This document shows positions 8,816 to 16,933 of a DNA stretch of 64,000 bases, one piece after another. A program made the position numbers and the translations under genes. How positions within the stretch are numbered: the first letter of the stretch is position 1; each line of letters opens with the position of its first letter. The DNA is from Pseudomonas jessenii (lineage in GTDB: Bacteria; Pseudomonadota; Gammaproteobacteria; Pseudomonadales; Pseudomonadaceae): contig NZ_NIWT01000003.1 in the NCBI RefSeq assembly GCF_002236115.1, positions 1-64,000 of the forward strand, in the 5' to 3' direction. The notes under the pieces are model-generated. The model did no database searches. It had not been told where the DNA came from and saw only the letters and a list, made by a program, of their open reading frames with translations.

Positions 8816-8846
8816 AGGGTAAAACCTCAAGCTAACTAGAGGTCAA
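8816..8846 (-). promoter_or_regulatory. SoxR box within a 19-bp-spaced promoter
   Basis: The dyad CCTCAAGCTAACTAGAGG at 8825-8842 matches the SoxR operator pattern. On the minus strand it lies between TTGACC (8846-8841) and TACCCT (8821-8816) with exactly 19 bp between them, the stretched spacing that MerR-family activators need. The promoter points at the monooxygenase gene. The soxR start codon is only 18 bp to the right. Confidence 0.88.
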
Positions 8847-8860
8847 GAGGCAATTTTTAA

Positions 8861-9316
8861 ATGATCACCCCGGAAAACCTGCACAAGGAACTTACCGTCG
8901 GCCAAGTCGCGGCGCGCAGCGGTGTGGCGGTCACGGCGCTGCACTTCTATGAGTCCAAGGGGCTGATCAAGAGCAACCGCAATCAAGGCAACCAGCGCCG
9001 CTATCCCAGGGAAGTGCTGCGACGGGTGGCCTTGATCAAGGTTGCCCAGCGCCTGGGAATTCCTTTGGCGGAGATCGGCGAAGCCCTCAAGTCGCTGCCC
9101 GACAACCGGGCACCGACGGCGGCGGACTGGAAAATGCTGTCGGCGCAATGGAGCCGGGAACTGGATGAGCGCATCAACCAACTGACCCTGCTGCGCGATC
9201 GCCTCAACGGCTGCATCGGGTGTGGTTGCCTGTCGATGGAGGCTTGTCCATTGCGCAACGCAGGCGATGTGCTGGGAGAGCGCGGGCCAGGAGCGCACTG
9301 GTTGGAGCCAACTTGA
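8861..9316 (+). CDS. soxR: Redox-sensing transcriptional activator SoxR
   Basis: A 151-residue MerR-family protein. An N-terminal winged helix-turn-helix ([26 protein letters not shown]) is followed by a dimerisation helix and a C-terminal [2Fe-2S] cluster motif with cysteines 118, 121, 123 and 129 (CX2CXCX5C), the SoxR signature. In pseudomonads SoxR responds to redox-active molecules such as phenazines and quinones and controls a few efflux and oxygenase genes, not soxS. The adjacent SoxR box supports direct control of the divergent monooxygenase. Confidence 0.95.
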   Translation: MITPENLHKELTVGQVAARSGVAVTALHFYESKGLIKSNRNQGNQRRYPREVLRRVALIKVAQRLGIPLAEIGEALKSLPDNRAPTAADWKMLSAQWSRELDERINQLTLLRDRLNGCIGCGCLSMEACPLRNAGDVLGERGPGAHWLEPT

Positions 9317-9442
9317 TGGCACTTGAATGGCGCTGCTGCTCGTCGGGCACTCGGTGAGGCGAAAGAGGCTGGCCTATATTTATTCGGTCGTACAACGGCA
9401 CAGGTACTTTCCATTCACAAAACAACAACAGGGAGTTCCATC

Positions 9443-9901
9443 ATGAGCGTCAAACCCATTCCAGAGGGGTATCACAGCGTCACCCCCTATCTGGGCATCA
9501 ACAAAGCCGCCGAAGCCATCGCCTTCTACAAAAAAGCCTTCGGCGCCATTGAAATCATGCGCCTGGACATGCCCGATGGCGGTGTCGGCCACGCGGAACT
9601 GCGCATCGGCGATTGCCCGATCATGCTGGGCACGCCATGCGATCAAGGACCGCTGAGCAACCCGGACAATTCGCCGTCCGTGGGTCTGCATTTGTACGTG
9701 ACGGATGTCGACAAGTCCTACAAACAGGCGATCGATGCCGGCGCAACCGTTGTATCGGAGGTCAAGGATCAGTTTTACGGCGACCGTTCAGGGACCTTGA
9801 AAGATCCCTACGGGCACCTGTGGTTCCTGGCCACGCACAAGGAAGACCTGACTCAGGAACAGATCGAACAACGGGCCAAGGAGATGTTTGCCCAGGGTTG
9901 A
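9443..9901 (+). CDS. VOC-family (glyoxalase/PhnB-like) protein
   Basis: A 152-residue protein starting at 9443, with AGGGAG at a good distance. The sequence begins with a PhnB-like segment (GYHSVTPYLGINKAAEAIAFYKKAFGA) and holds the paired beta-alpha-beta-beta-beta units of the vicinal oxygen chelate fold, ending in LKDPYGHLWFLATHKED. Such proteins can be glyoxalases, dioxygenases or resistance proteins. No function can be assigned. Single-gene unit after soxR. Confidence 0.8.
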   Translation: MSVKPIPEGYHSVTPYLGINKAAEAIAFYKKAFGAIEIMRLDMPDGGVGHAELRIGDCPIMLGTPCDQGPLSNPDNSPSVGLHLYVTDVDKSYKQAIDAGATVVSEVKDQFYGDRSGTLKDPYGHLWFLATHKEDLTQEQIEQRAKEMFAQG

Positions 9902-9925
9902 TATCTTTGGTGCTGGAGCGGGCCT

Positions 9926-9952
9926 CTTCGCGAGCAGGCTCGCTCCCACAAG
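9926..9952. repeat. REP element, single
   Basis: One copy of the window's REP palindrome (TCGCGAGCAGGCTCGCTCCC core) in the gap before fpvG. Confidence 0.85.
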
Positions 9953-10020
9953 GGTCCCGTCTTCAGCAGCACCGCCGACATGCCAATCACTTGCGCAAGC
10001 AAGCCCGCCCGCGACCTGTC

Positions 10021-10039
10021 GACAATGAGAAACATTTTC
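10021..10039 (+). promoter_or_regulatory. Fur box upstream of fpvG operon
   Basis: GACAATGAGAAACATTTTC matches the 19-bp Fur consensus GATAATGATAATCATTATC at 15 positions. It lies about 150 bp before fpvG. Iron repression of the operon fits its role in ferripyoverdine use. A GGGATTTCCCC...CGTCCT stretch just downstream (10048-10080) could be the promoter but is not certain. Confidence 0.65.
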
Positions 10040-10190
10040 TTTCATTTCCCCTTTCGGGATTTCCCCTGCTCATCCGTCCTACTTAGATGCAGTCCTTTCG
10101 CGTAGGCAAAAGCCACGACCGGACCTTCTGGGCGCTCATCCCTGCGAAGCCCGCAGCCGAGCTGCCCCTCATCCAGGCAAGACCTCCAAC

Positions 10191-11393
10191 ATGTCAAAGA
10201 AGTCCCGTTCAAAAATCTGGTTTCTGGTCCATAGCTGGCTGGCATTGCCGATCTGGTTTTTCGTGCTGATCGTCTGTGTAACCGGAACCCTGGCCGTCAT
10301 CAGTCAGGAGATCGTCTGGCTGACCAACCCGCCAATGCGCGCCAGCCAGCCCTCGGACGACGCCCCGCTACTCAGTTATCAGCAGGTCATCGAGGCCATC
10401 AACAAGGCCGAACCGCAGACCGTGGTGCAGAGCATCAGCCGCCCCGACGAGTCGCATTTCGCCCTGGATGTCGAAGTCAGCTACCCCGACGGGCGCTCGG
10501 TGGTGATTTATGTCAATCCGTACAGCGGCGTGATCCAGGGTGTCGCGCCGGAGTTCAACTTCCGCGCCTTCACCCGGGCGCTGCACGGCTGGTGGCTGGT
10601 GCCGTTCACCAACGGTTACAGCTGGGGCTGGTACCTGGTGTCGTTTCTCGGCTTGCCGCTACTGGCGTCGCTGGTCACGGGGCTGGTGGTCTACAAACGC
10701 TTCTGGAAAGGCTTTTTTCGGCCAACCCTGCGTATTCGCCACGGCGCGCGGATTTTCTGGGGCGACTTTCACCGCTTGAGCGGCATCTGGTCGATCTGGT
10801 TCATCGCGGTGATTTCCATCACCGGCACCTGGTTCCTGATCCAGGCATTGCTGTTCGATAACCAGATTTCCATTTCCACGGAAAAGATCATCCCGGCGAT
10901 GTCCCGCGAAGCGGTGCCGCTGTCAGCCGATGGCTCGCCCCCGCCGCGTATCGACCTCGACCGCGCGATTGAAATCGCCACGCAGAAAATCTCCGGGCTG
11001 GAGGCCAGCTTTGTCAGTTTGCCGGGCAATGCCTACAGCCACCTGGATGTCGGCGGACGCGGTTGGTATCCGTTGATGTTCCAGACCGCCACGATCAACC
11101 CGTACAACGGCGAAATCGCCGCCTCGCGCCTGATCTCGGACCGTTCGACCCTGGAGTTCGTCACCGAGTCCATGCGCCCGTTGCACACCGGCGATTTCGG
11201 TGGCCTGTGGATCAAGCTGATCTGGGCGTTCTTCGGCCTGTTGCTGAGCATGATGGTGCTCAGCGGTCTGCTGATCTGGACCAAACGCACGGCACTGGCC
11301 ACGGCCAATGCCTTCAAGCGCAGCAACAAAAAACAGCGTAGCAGCGCGGCGCAACCGGTCACGAACAACGAACCGTCGGAGGCCCACCTGTGA
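10191..11393 (+). CDS. fpvG: PepSY-type membrane reductase for ferripyoverdine, FpvG
   Basis: A 400-residue inner-membrane protein of the PepSY-associated TM-helix family with four hydrophobic segments: near residues 10-35, 140-165, 200-220 and 345-365. Large periplasmic loops lie between them, and the helices carry conserved histidines (HSWLALPIWF, LHGWWLVP, FHRLSGIW, LHTGDFGGLW). In P. aeruginosa FpvG reduces iron in pyoverdine in the periplasm. It is the first gene of an eight-gene run in the same order as fpvGHJKCDEF, which makes the assignment strong. Its stop overlaps the next start (GTGA). Confidence 0.9.
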   Translation: MSKKSRSKIWFLVHSWLALPIWFFVLIVCVTGTLAVISQEIVWLTNPPMRASQPSDDAPLLSYQQVIEAINKAEPQTVVQSISRPDESHFALDVEVSYPDGRSVVIYVNPYSGVIQGVAPEFNFRAFTRALHGWWLVPFTNGYSWGWYLVSFLGLPLLASLVTGLVVYKRFWKGFFRPTLRIRHGARIFWGDFHRLSGIWSIWFIAVISITGTWFLIQALLFDNQISISTEKIIPAMSREAVPLSADGSPPPRIDLDRAIEIATQKISGLEASFVSLPGNAYSHLDVGGRGWYPLMFQTATINPYNGEIAASRLISDRSTLEFVTESMRPLHTGDFGGLWIKLIWAFFGLLLSMMVLSGLLIWTKRTALATANAFKRSNKKQRSSAAQPVTNNEPSEAHL

Positions 11394-11932
11394 GCAAAGT
11401 CACTGCGGTCTCGCAACCCTCGCGCCTGCACGTGTTCTGGCACAAATGGCGCTTTCACCTGAACGTCCTGTTACTGCTGATTCCCCTGGGTTTCATGCCC
11501 AAGTACTTCGCCGACGAGGCATTGATGCGCGGCGACAGTGGCCTTGGCGAACGGGAGGTCGGCGAAGTCCGGGTCGGTCCCTGGAGCCTGCGCCTGGCGG
11601 AATTGCGCAACGCCGCGCCCATGCTCGACGGCCCGGCCGGTTACATGAAAGGTTTCAACGCCGCGTTGTGCGAGGCCTGTATCGGCCAGGTCAAGGCCAC
11701 TTACCTGCGTATCGGCAAGCCCCGCAGCCTGCGCGCCGCCGGGGTGATTTTCTTCGGCACCCCGTACCGCATGGGTGCCTCGCTGCCCGTCCCGGAAAAG
11801 ACCACGGCCGACGCCGAACTGTGGATCACCATGGAAGGCTGGGACGGCGCCATGCATCAGGCATCCATTCCTTTGAGCCAGGCCTCCCCCGCCACTATCG
11901 CCTGGCTGAACAAACAAGGAGGCAAACCATGA
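11390..11932 (+). CDS. fpvH: FpvH-like membrane protein of the ferripyoverdine reduction complex
   Basis: A 180-residue protein with one N-terminal membrane anchor (FHLNVLLLLIPLGFMPKYFA) and a periplasmic domain containing a CEAC motif. It starts with GTG overlapping the fpvG stop, so the two are probably translationally coupled. By position it corresponds to FpvH of P. aeruginosa, a partner of the FpvG reductase. The molecular role of the domain is not known, and the name rests mainly on gene order. Confidence 0.8.
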   Translation: MSKVTAVSQPSRLHVFWHKWRFHLNVLLLLIPLGFMPKYFADEALMRGDSGLGEREVGEVRVGPWSLRLAELRNAAPMLDGPAGYMKGFNAALCEACIGQVKATYLRIGKPRSLRAAGVIFFGTPYRMGASLPVPEKTTADAELWITMEGWDGAMHQASIPLSQASPATIAWLNKQGGKP

Positions 11933-12258
11933 TCACCCCTCTTCGCCCGCTCAACGCCGTGTTGCTGGTGCTCTGCGCCGGCTTCAGCGCCGCCGCCCTG
12001 GCCCACAATCCGATGTGCGAATGCAAGGCCATCGACGCGGAGCAGATCAAGTGCACCGGCGGTTTTTCCGACGGCAGCGGCGCTCCTGGCGTGACCCTCG
12101 ATGTGATCGGCTACGACGAAACCATCCTGGTGCCGGGCAAGCTCGGGCCTGATTCGACCCTGACCTTCAAGAAGCCCGGCGCCGAGTTCTATGTGCTGTT
12201 CGATGCCGGCCCCGGTCACGTCGTGGAAATCGACCAAGCGGACATCGAGGCACCATGA
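11929..12258 (+). CDS. fpvJ: FpvJ-like periplasmic protein
   Basis: A 109-residue secreted protein with an N-terminal signal ending near ALAHN. The short mature domain has a cysteine cluster, MCECKAIDAEQIKC. It overlaps fpvH by ATGA. The position matches fpvJ in the P. aeruginosa operon. The cysteines and histidine at the mature N terminus could bind metal or form a disulfide, which is inference. Confidence 0.78.
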   Translation: MITPLRPLNAVLLVLCAGFSAAALAHNPMCECKAIDAEQIKCTGGFSDGSGAPGVTLDVIGYDETILVPGKLGPDSTLTFKKPGAEFYVLFDAGPGHVVEIDQADIEAP

Positions 12259-12830
12259 GCACTCCAACGACCCAAGTCGTGCGCCCGGCCGGGGCCGGTC
12301 ACGAAACCCTCTATGTTCTGCTGCTGTGCCTGACGATCCTGGCGGTGGCCGGCTCGGTGGTGCTCTGGCGCGGTGAATCCCATGAGGTGAGCAGCGTCAG
12401 CAGCCATCAACTGGATGCGCGCCGTGACCTCAGTGCATCCGAGCAAGGTATCTACGCCGATTTGCGGGTGACGCTGGACGAGATCCATTTGCTGCGCCAG
12501 GAACAGCAAGCGCTGCCGACACCCGAGTTGCTGGCCGAGGAAGGGTTTGCCCCGTTTGCCCGGGACGCCAGCTCCGTCAGCCGGGGTGGCCATGCCTGGC
12601 AAATGCTCGACGCCAAGGCCTATTTCGGCCGGAGCCAGATGCCGACGGTCGCCGGTTCGTTTCTGCTGCGCCTGAGCGCAACCGCCGACGCTGCACCGGA
12701 CATCTGGCTCAACCGCACCAGCACGCTCACGGCACCGGCCGACCTCAGCGATGCCGCGCTCGAAAGCGCCGGCTGGCAGCAGGTCATCGCGCAATTCGAT
12801 GCCGGTGTGACCCGCCAGCACCGGCACTGA
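12255..12830 (+). CDS. fpvK: FpvK-like membrane-anchored protein (DUF6162-type)
   Basis: A 191-residue protein with one N-terminal membrane helix (YVLLLCLTILAVAGSVVLW) and a periplasmic, partly helical domain. It overlaps fpvJ by ATGA. Position and general shape match FpvK, a component of the FpvGHJK inner-membrane set that assists ferripyoverdine reduction. The biochemical role is unknown. The C terminus ends in an HRH tail. Confidence 0.78.
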   Translation: MSTPTTQVVRPAGAGHETLYVLLLCLTILAVAGSVVLWRGESHEVSSVSSHQLDARRDLSASEQGIYADLRVTLDEIHLLRQEQQALPTPELLAEEGFAPFARDASSVSRGGHAWQMLDAKAYFGRSQMPTVAGSFLLRLSATADAAPDIWLNRTSTLTAPADLSDAALESAGWQQVIAQFDAGVTRQHRH

Positions 12831-12865
12831 ACCCTCGCCTTTTTCCGAGAGAAGACCGCTTTCCC

Positions 12866-13792
12866 ATGCCCAATTCATCTCAATGTTCTTTTTTGCGCCT
12901 GCTGCTGGTCGGTTTGCTCGCCTGCCTGCTGCCATCCCTGGCCAGCGCCGACGAAGCCAAGCGCCTGCGCATCGGCATCACCCTGCATCCCTACTACAGC
13001 TACGTGGCGAACATCGTCGGCGACAAGGCCGAGGTGGTGCCGCTGATTCCGGCCGGTTTCAACCCACATGCCTACGAGCCCCGCGCCGAAGACATCAAGC
13101 GCATCAGCGGGCTGGACGTGATTGTGCTCAACGGTGTCGGCCATGACGACTTCGCCGACCGCATGATCGCCGCCAGCGAAACCCCGAACGTGCCGGTAAT
13201 CGAAGCCAACGAGAACGTACCGCTACTGGCCGCCACCGGCGTGGCCGCACGCGGTGCCGGCAAGGTGGTGAACCCGCACACCTTCCTGTCGATCAGCGCC
13301 TCGATTGCCCAGGTCAACAACATTGCCCGGGAGCTAGGCAAGCTCGATCCCGCCAATGCCAAAACCTACACCGAGAACGCCCGCGCCTACGGCAAGCGCC
13401 TGCGCAAGATGCGCGCCGACGCCCTGGCCAAACTGACCCAGGCACCGAACGCGGAACTGCGGGTGGCCACGGTACACGCGGCCTACGACTATCTGCTGCG
13501 CGAATTCGGCCTCGAAGTGACGGCCGTGGTCGAGCCCGCCCACGGTATCGAGCCAAGCCCGAGCCAGCTGAAAAAAACCATCGATCAACTGCGTGAACTG
13601 GACGTGAAGGTGATCTTCTCGGAGATGGACTTTCCTTCCACTTACGTCGACACCATCCAGCGCGAATCCGGCGTGAAGCTGTATCCGCTGTCGCATATTT
13701 CCTACGGCGAATACACCACCGACAAGTACGAAAAGGAAATGACCGGCAACCTCGACACTGTGGTGCGGGCGATTCAGGAGTCGGGCCAATGA
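12866..13792 (+). CDS. fpvC: ZnuA-like periplasmic binding protein FpvC
   Basis: A 308-residue secreted protein (signal ending at ASA) of the cluster A-I metal-binding family. The family's metal-ligand regions are visible: an HPYYSYVANIVGD start, GFNPHAYEP, VVNPHTFLS and VEPAHGIEPS. In P. aeruginosa FpvC is one of two periplasmic binding proteins serving the FpvDE transporter after iron leaves pyoverdine. It overlaps fpvD by ATGA. A zinc-uptake role would be the alternative, but the fpvGHJK context favours iron. Confidence 0.88.
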   Translation: MPNSSQCSFLRLLLVGLLACLLPSLASADEAKRLRIGITLHPYYSYVANIVGDKAEVVPLIPAGFNPHAYEPRAEDIKRISGLDVIVLNGVGHDDFADRMIAASETPNVPVIEANENVPLLAATGVAARGAGKVVNPHTFLSISASIAQVNNIARELGKLDPANAKTYTENARAYGKRLRKMRADALAKLTQAPNAELRVATVHAAYDYLLREFGLEVTAVVEPAHGIEPSPSQLKKTIDQLRELDVKVIFSEMDFPSTYVDTIQRESGVKLYPLSHISYGEYTTDKYEKEMTGNLDTVVRAIQESGQ

Positions 13793-14634
13793 CATCGAAA
13801 GAAACCATCCTGGCCGATGCAGAATCCCCTGTGGGAGCGAGCTTGCTCGCGAAGGCGTCGTGTCAGTCGACCACCATGTTGCCTGATACACCGCCATCGC
13901 GAGCAAGCTCGCTCCCACAGGTTTCGGGGCCGACATTGGATTTTGCAGGCGTCAGCCTGACCCTCGGGCGCACGACGATCCTCGACAACGTTACCTTTCA
14001 GGTCCGCCCCGGCAGTGTGCACGCACTGGTCGGCCCCAATGGCGGTGGCAAGAGTTCGCTGATCAAGACCCTGCTCGGGCAAATGCCTCACCAGGGCCGC
14101 TTGAGCCAGCATTGGCCAGCCGAGCCGGGGACCATCGGCTATGTGCCACAGGCACTGGAGTTCGACCGGGGCTTGCCAATGACCGTCGACGATTTCATGG
14201 CCGCCATGTGCCAGCGTCGCCCGGCCTTTCTCGGCTTGAGCAAACACTACGCGACGGCGATTGGCGAGGCGCTGGAGCGGGTCGGCATGCAGGACAAACG
14301 CAAGCGCCGCATGGGCGCGCTGTCCGGCGGCGAACGGCAACGGGTGTTGCTCGCCCAGGGGCTGATTCCGCCTCCGCAATTGCTGGTGCTCGACGAACCG
14401 ATGTCGGCCCTCGATGAGGCCGGCATCCGGGTGTTCGAACGCTTGCTCGGCGACTGGCGAGCGGCGGGCATCACCGTACTGTGGATCGAGCACGACCTGG
14501 AAGCGGTCGGGCGCCTGGCCGATCACGTCACCGGGCTCAATCGCCGGGTGCTGTTCGACGCCACGCCGCAACAGGCGCTGACACCGGAGCGTCTGTTGAA
14601 TCTGTTCTCGACCCACCCACGGAGCCTTGCCTGA
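13789..14634 (+). CDS. fpvD: ABC transporter ATPase FpvD with REP-derived N-terminal extension
   Basis: A 281-residue ATPase with Walker A GPNGGGKSS, signature LSGGERQR, Walker B LLVLDEP and a following EHD switch. It is the energy subunit of the FpvCDEF iron importer. Residues of about 8-45 are encoded by a complete inverted REP pair (13826-13921) that stays in frame and reads [10 protein letters not shown]...SRASSLPQ. The normal ABC fold begins after it at TLDFAGVSLTLG. The start ATG at 13789 overlaps the fpvC stop. No other good start is seen after the REP pair, so either the extension is translated or a weak internal start is used. Confidence 0.88.
   Translation: MTSKETILADAESPVGASLLAKASCQSTTMLPDTPPSRASSLPQVSGPTLDFAGVSLTLGRTTILDNVTFQVRPGSVHALVGPNGGGKSSLIKTLLGQMPHQGRLSQHWPAEPGTIGYVPQALEFDRGLPMTVDDFMAAMCQRRPAFLGLSKHYATAIGEALERVGMQDKRKRRMGALSGGERQRVLLAQGLIPPPQLLVLDEPMSALDEAGIRVFERLLGDWRAAGITVLWIEHDLEAVGRLADHVTGLNRRVLFDATPQQALTPERLLNLFSTHPRSLA
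13826..13921. repeat. Inverted REP pair inside fpvD
   Basis: Two REP copies in opposite orientation (13826-13855 and 13894-13921) lie within the coding frame of fpvD, near its 5' end. This is the only REP pair in the window that lies inside a gene. Confidence 0.92.
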
Positions 14635-15533
14635 TGAGTTACGAAGCTTTTCGCCTGATGGTCCAGGGCTGGGCGTCGTCGGGTTATCTGCCCGAGGCGC
14701 TGGCCTATGGATTCGTGGTTAACGCCCTGCTCGCCGGCCTGTTGATCGGCCCGGTACTGGGAGGCCTGGGCACGTTGGTGGTGGTCAAGCGCTTCGCGTT
14801 TTTCTCCGAGGCGGTCGGTCACGCCGCCCTGACCGGCGTGGCCATCGGCATCCTGCTCGGCGAACCCTACACCGGCCCCTACGGCAGCCTGTTCGGCTAC
14901 TGCCTGCTGTTCGGCATCCTGCTCAATTACCTGCGCAACCGCACCGGTCTGGCGCCAGATACCTTGATCGGCGTGTTTCTCTCGGTGTCGCTCGCCTTGG
15001 GCGCGAGCCTGCTGCTGATTCTGGCGGGCAAGATCAACGTACACATTCTGGAAAACGTGCTGTTCGGCTCGGTGCTGACGGTCAATGGCAATGACCTGCT
15101 GGTGCTGGCCATCGTCGGTTCGCTGGTCATGGCCCTGGCCTTGCCTTTGTACAACCGCATCATGCTCGCCAGTTTCAACCCGCAACTGGCGGCGGTGCGC
15201 GGGGTGGCGGTGAAAACCCTGGATTATCTGTTCGTGATTCTGGTGACGCTGATTACCGTTGCCGCCGTGAAGGTCATCGGCGCGATTCTGGTGGGCGCCC
15301 TGCTGGTGATTCCGGCCGCCGCAGCACGCCTGCTCAGCCAATCGCTGAAGGGCTTTTTCTGGTGTTCGGTGCTGATCGCCACGGTCAGCACACTGTGCGG
15401 GATTCTTGCACCGATTGTCTTCGACCTGCCGATCCCGTCCGGCGCCGCGATCATCCTAGTGGCCGGTATCGCCTTCGCCCTGGCCGCCATCGCGCGCGGC
15501 GTCGTCCCCAGCCTGAAAGGGAACCTTGGATAA
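14634..15533 (+). CDS. fpvE: ABC transporter permease FpvE
   Basis: A 299-residue, strongly hydrophobic protein with about eight membrane spans and the ABC-3 permease family pattern (GPVLGGLGTLVVVKRFAFFSEAVGHAALTG near residue 40, and the NPQLAAVRGV coupling region). The start at 14634 overlaps the fpvD stop (TGATG). It would form the channel of the FpvCDEF importer. The family also serves zinc and manganese, so substrate assignment rests on the operon. Confidence 0.9.
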   Translation: MSYEAFRLMVQGWASSGYLPEALAYGFVVNALLAGLLIGPVLGGLGTLVVVKRFAFFSEAVGHAALTGVAIGILLGEPYTGPYGSLFGYCLLFGILLNYLRNRTGLAPDTLIGVFLSVSLALGASLLLILAGKINVHILENVLFGSVLTVNGNDLLVLAIVGSLVMALALPLYNRIMLASFNPQLAAVRGVAVKTLDYLFVILVTLITVAAVKVIGAILVGALLVIPAAAARLLSQSLKGFFWCSVLIATVSTLCGILAPIVFDLPIPSGAAIILVAGIAFALAAIARGVVPSLKGNLG

Positions 15534-16436
15534 ATGATTTTTTCACTGCGCCAACTGACCCTCGCCGTCGCCCTGTGCGGGCTGGCGACAACGACCATGG
15601 CCGCCGACAACGGCAAACCGCTGCGTGTGCTGGCCTCCTTGCCGATTACCTATGGCCTGGGTGAGGTCTTGCTCAAGGGCACCGATGTCAGCCTCGAACG
15701 CGCGACCCCGGCCAACCTGCCCGGCAGCCGCCAGACCGCCTACTTCACCGGCCGTGGCGCCCCGGCGCTGGCCAAACTGGCAAGCGACGCCGATGCGGTG
15801 ATCGGCCTGCGCTCACTGTGGCCGGATGACCCGCTGTACCCGATCGCCCGGCGCAGCAATATCCGCATCGTCGAAGTCGACGCCGCTCGCCCCGTGGACG
15901 GCGCCCTGCCCGGCATAGCCGTACAGCCCGACAACAAGGTCGACGGGCTGAACAGTCAGCCGTGGTTCTCCAGCAATAACATGGGGCGCATGGCCGATGT
16001 GATGGCGGCGGACCTGGTGCGCCTGGCCCCCAAGGCCAAGCCGAAGATCGACGCCAACCTGGCATCGCTCAAGCAGCGTTTGCTCAAGCTCAGTGCCGAC
16101 AGCGAAGCGCGGTTGGCCAATGTGGACAACCTCAGTGTGATGAGTCTCAGCGATCACTTCGGCTACCTGATCGGCGGTCTCAATCTGGAATTGATCGGCC
16201 AGGATGCACGCGCCGATGCCGAGTGGACACCGGAGGCGCTGAAGCAATTGGGCGCAACGCTCAAGGATAATGACGTGACGGTGGTGCTGCATCACCGGCA
16301 GCCGTCGGATGCGCTGAAAGCGGTGATTGCCGGGTCGGGTAGCCGGTTGGTGGTGCTGAGTACCGATGCCGAGGACCCGGTCGCGGAACTGGAGGGGAAT
16401 GTGGATTTGCTGATCAAGGGGTTGAGCGGCGTTTAA
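15534..16436 (+). CDS. fpvF: Second ZnuA-like binding protein FpvF
   Basis: A 300-residue secreted protein with a signal peptide ending at MAA. It has the cluster A-I fold but poorer conservation of metal histidines than FpvC (VMSLSDHFGYLIGGL, VTVVLHHRQPSD). Two binding proteins for one transporter is the known feature of the P. aeruginosa fpvCDEF system, where FpvF binds the siderophore together with FpvC. The start follows the fpvE stop directly. It is the last gene of the operon. Confidence 0.87.
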   Translation: MIFSLRQLTLAVALCGLATTTMAADNGKPLRVLASLPITYGLGEVLLKGTDVSLERATPANLPGSRQTAYFTGRGAPALAKLASDADAVIGLRSLWPDDPLYPIARRSNIRIVEVDAARPVDGALPGIAVQPDNKVDGLNSQPWFSSNNMGRMADVMAADLVRLAPKAKPKIDANLASLKQRLLKLSADSEARLANVDNLSVMSLSDHFGYLIGGLNLELIGQDARADAEWTPEALKQLGATLKDNDVTVVLHHRQPSDALKAVIAGSGSRLVVLSTDAEDPVAELEGNVDLLIKGLSGV

Positions 16437-16460
16437 GGTCTGTACGACCGCGTTATCGTT

Positions 16461-16536
16461 CATCGCGAGCAAGCTCGCTCCCACAGGATATGTGCCATGC
16501 CGCAGATCACTGTGGGAGCGAACTTGCTCGCGATAG
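16461..16536. repeat. Inverted REP pair
   Basis: Two REP copies in opposite orientation (16461-16487 and 16510-16536) between the end of fpvF and the terminator. Confidence 0.9.
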
Positions 16537-16572
16537 CGGCCTGATAGGCGACACAAGACTCCAGACCTGAAA

Positions 16573-16605
16573 AAGCCCGCTGACTGTCACCAGTCCAGCG
16601 GGCTT
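16573..16605. terminator. Bidirectional terminator, fpvF / mbtH
   Basis: AAGCCCGCTG pairs with CAGCGGGCTT around an inner ACTG/CAGT stem, flanked by A-rich and T-rich ends. It separates the convergent fpv operon and the mbtH gene. Confidence 0.85.
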
Positions 16606-16621
16606 CTTTTTGCATGACGGA

Positions 16622-16849
16622 TCAGTGCGCCACAGCCGCCTGCTCGTCCATCTTCTGCCGCAGGCTCAATGGACGCATGTCGGTCCAGGTTTCTTCGATG
16701 TAGGCCAGGCATTCCTTTTTCAGCCCGCTTTTACCCACGGTGCGCCAGCCTTGTGGCACGGCTTTGTAGTCGGGCCAGATCGAGTATTGCTCTTCGTGGT
16801 TGACCACGACCTGAAAGAGGATGTCCTCGCGGTCGAATACTGACGTCAT
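16622..16849 (-). CDS. MbtH-like protein of pyoverdine synthesis
   Basis: A 75-residue protein with the complete MbtH signature: [17 protein letters not shown], then L...[12 protein letters not shown]. MbtH proteins bind NRPS adenylation domains and raise their solubility or activity. The gene next to pvdH corresponds to PA2412 of P. aeruginosa. GGAGAG precedes the ATG, and it has its own PvdS promoter, which overlaps the 3' end of pvdH. Confidence 0.93.
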   Translation of the reverse strand: MTSVFDREDILFQVVVNHEEQYSIWPDYKAVPQGWRTVGKSGLKKECLAYIEETWTDMRPLSLRQKMDEQAAVAH

Positions 16850-16874
16850 GCTGTCTCTCCATCGTTTTCGGGCG

Positions 16875-16895
16875 GGTTGCGTTGTGCACGCAACC
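16875..16895. other. Hairpin in mbtH leader
   Basis: GGTTGCG and CGCAACC form a 7-bp stem with a 7-base loop, between the PvdS promoter and the mbtH start. It could end pvdH transcripts or stabilise the mbtH leader. Confidence 0.4.
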
Positions 16896-16909
16896 GTTAT
16901 GTAGAAGGA

Positions 16910-16933
16910 ACGATCCGCAGGGCGGAAAATTTA
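16910..16933 (-). promoter_or_regulatory. Iron-starvation (PvdS) box for mbtH
   Basis: On the minus strand TAAAT (16933-16929), 16 bp, then CGT (16912-16910): the exact PvdS promoter pattern. It overlaps the last codon of pvdH. Confidence 0.8.

Noticed and set aside
10048..10080. A PvdS iron-starvation box before fpvG
   Set aside because: There is a CGT but no TAAAT at the right distance; only the Fur box is convincing.
12866..16436. fpvCDEF read as a znu zinc-uptake operon
   Set aside because: The proteins belong to the same transporter cluster, but two binding proteins and the preceding fpvGHJK genes, Fur box and pvd neighbours fit ferripyoverdine iron import better.
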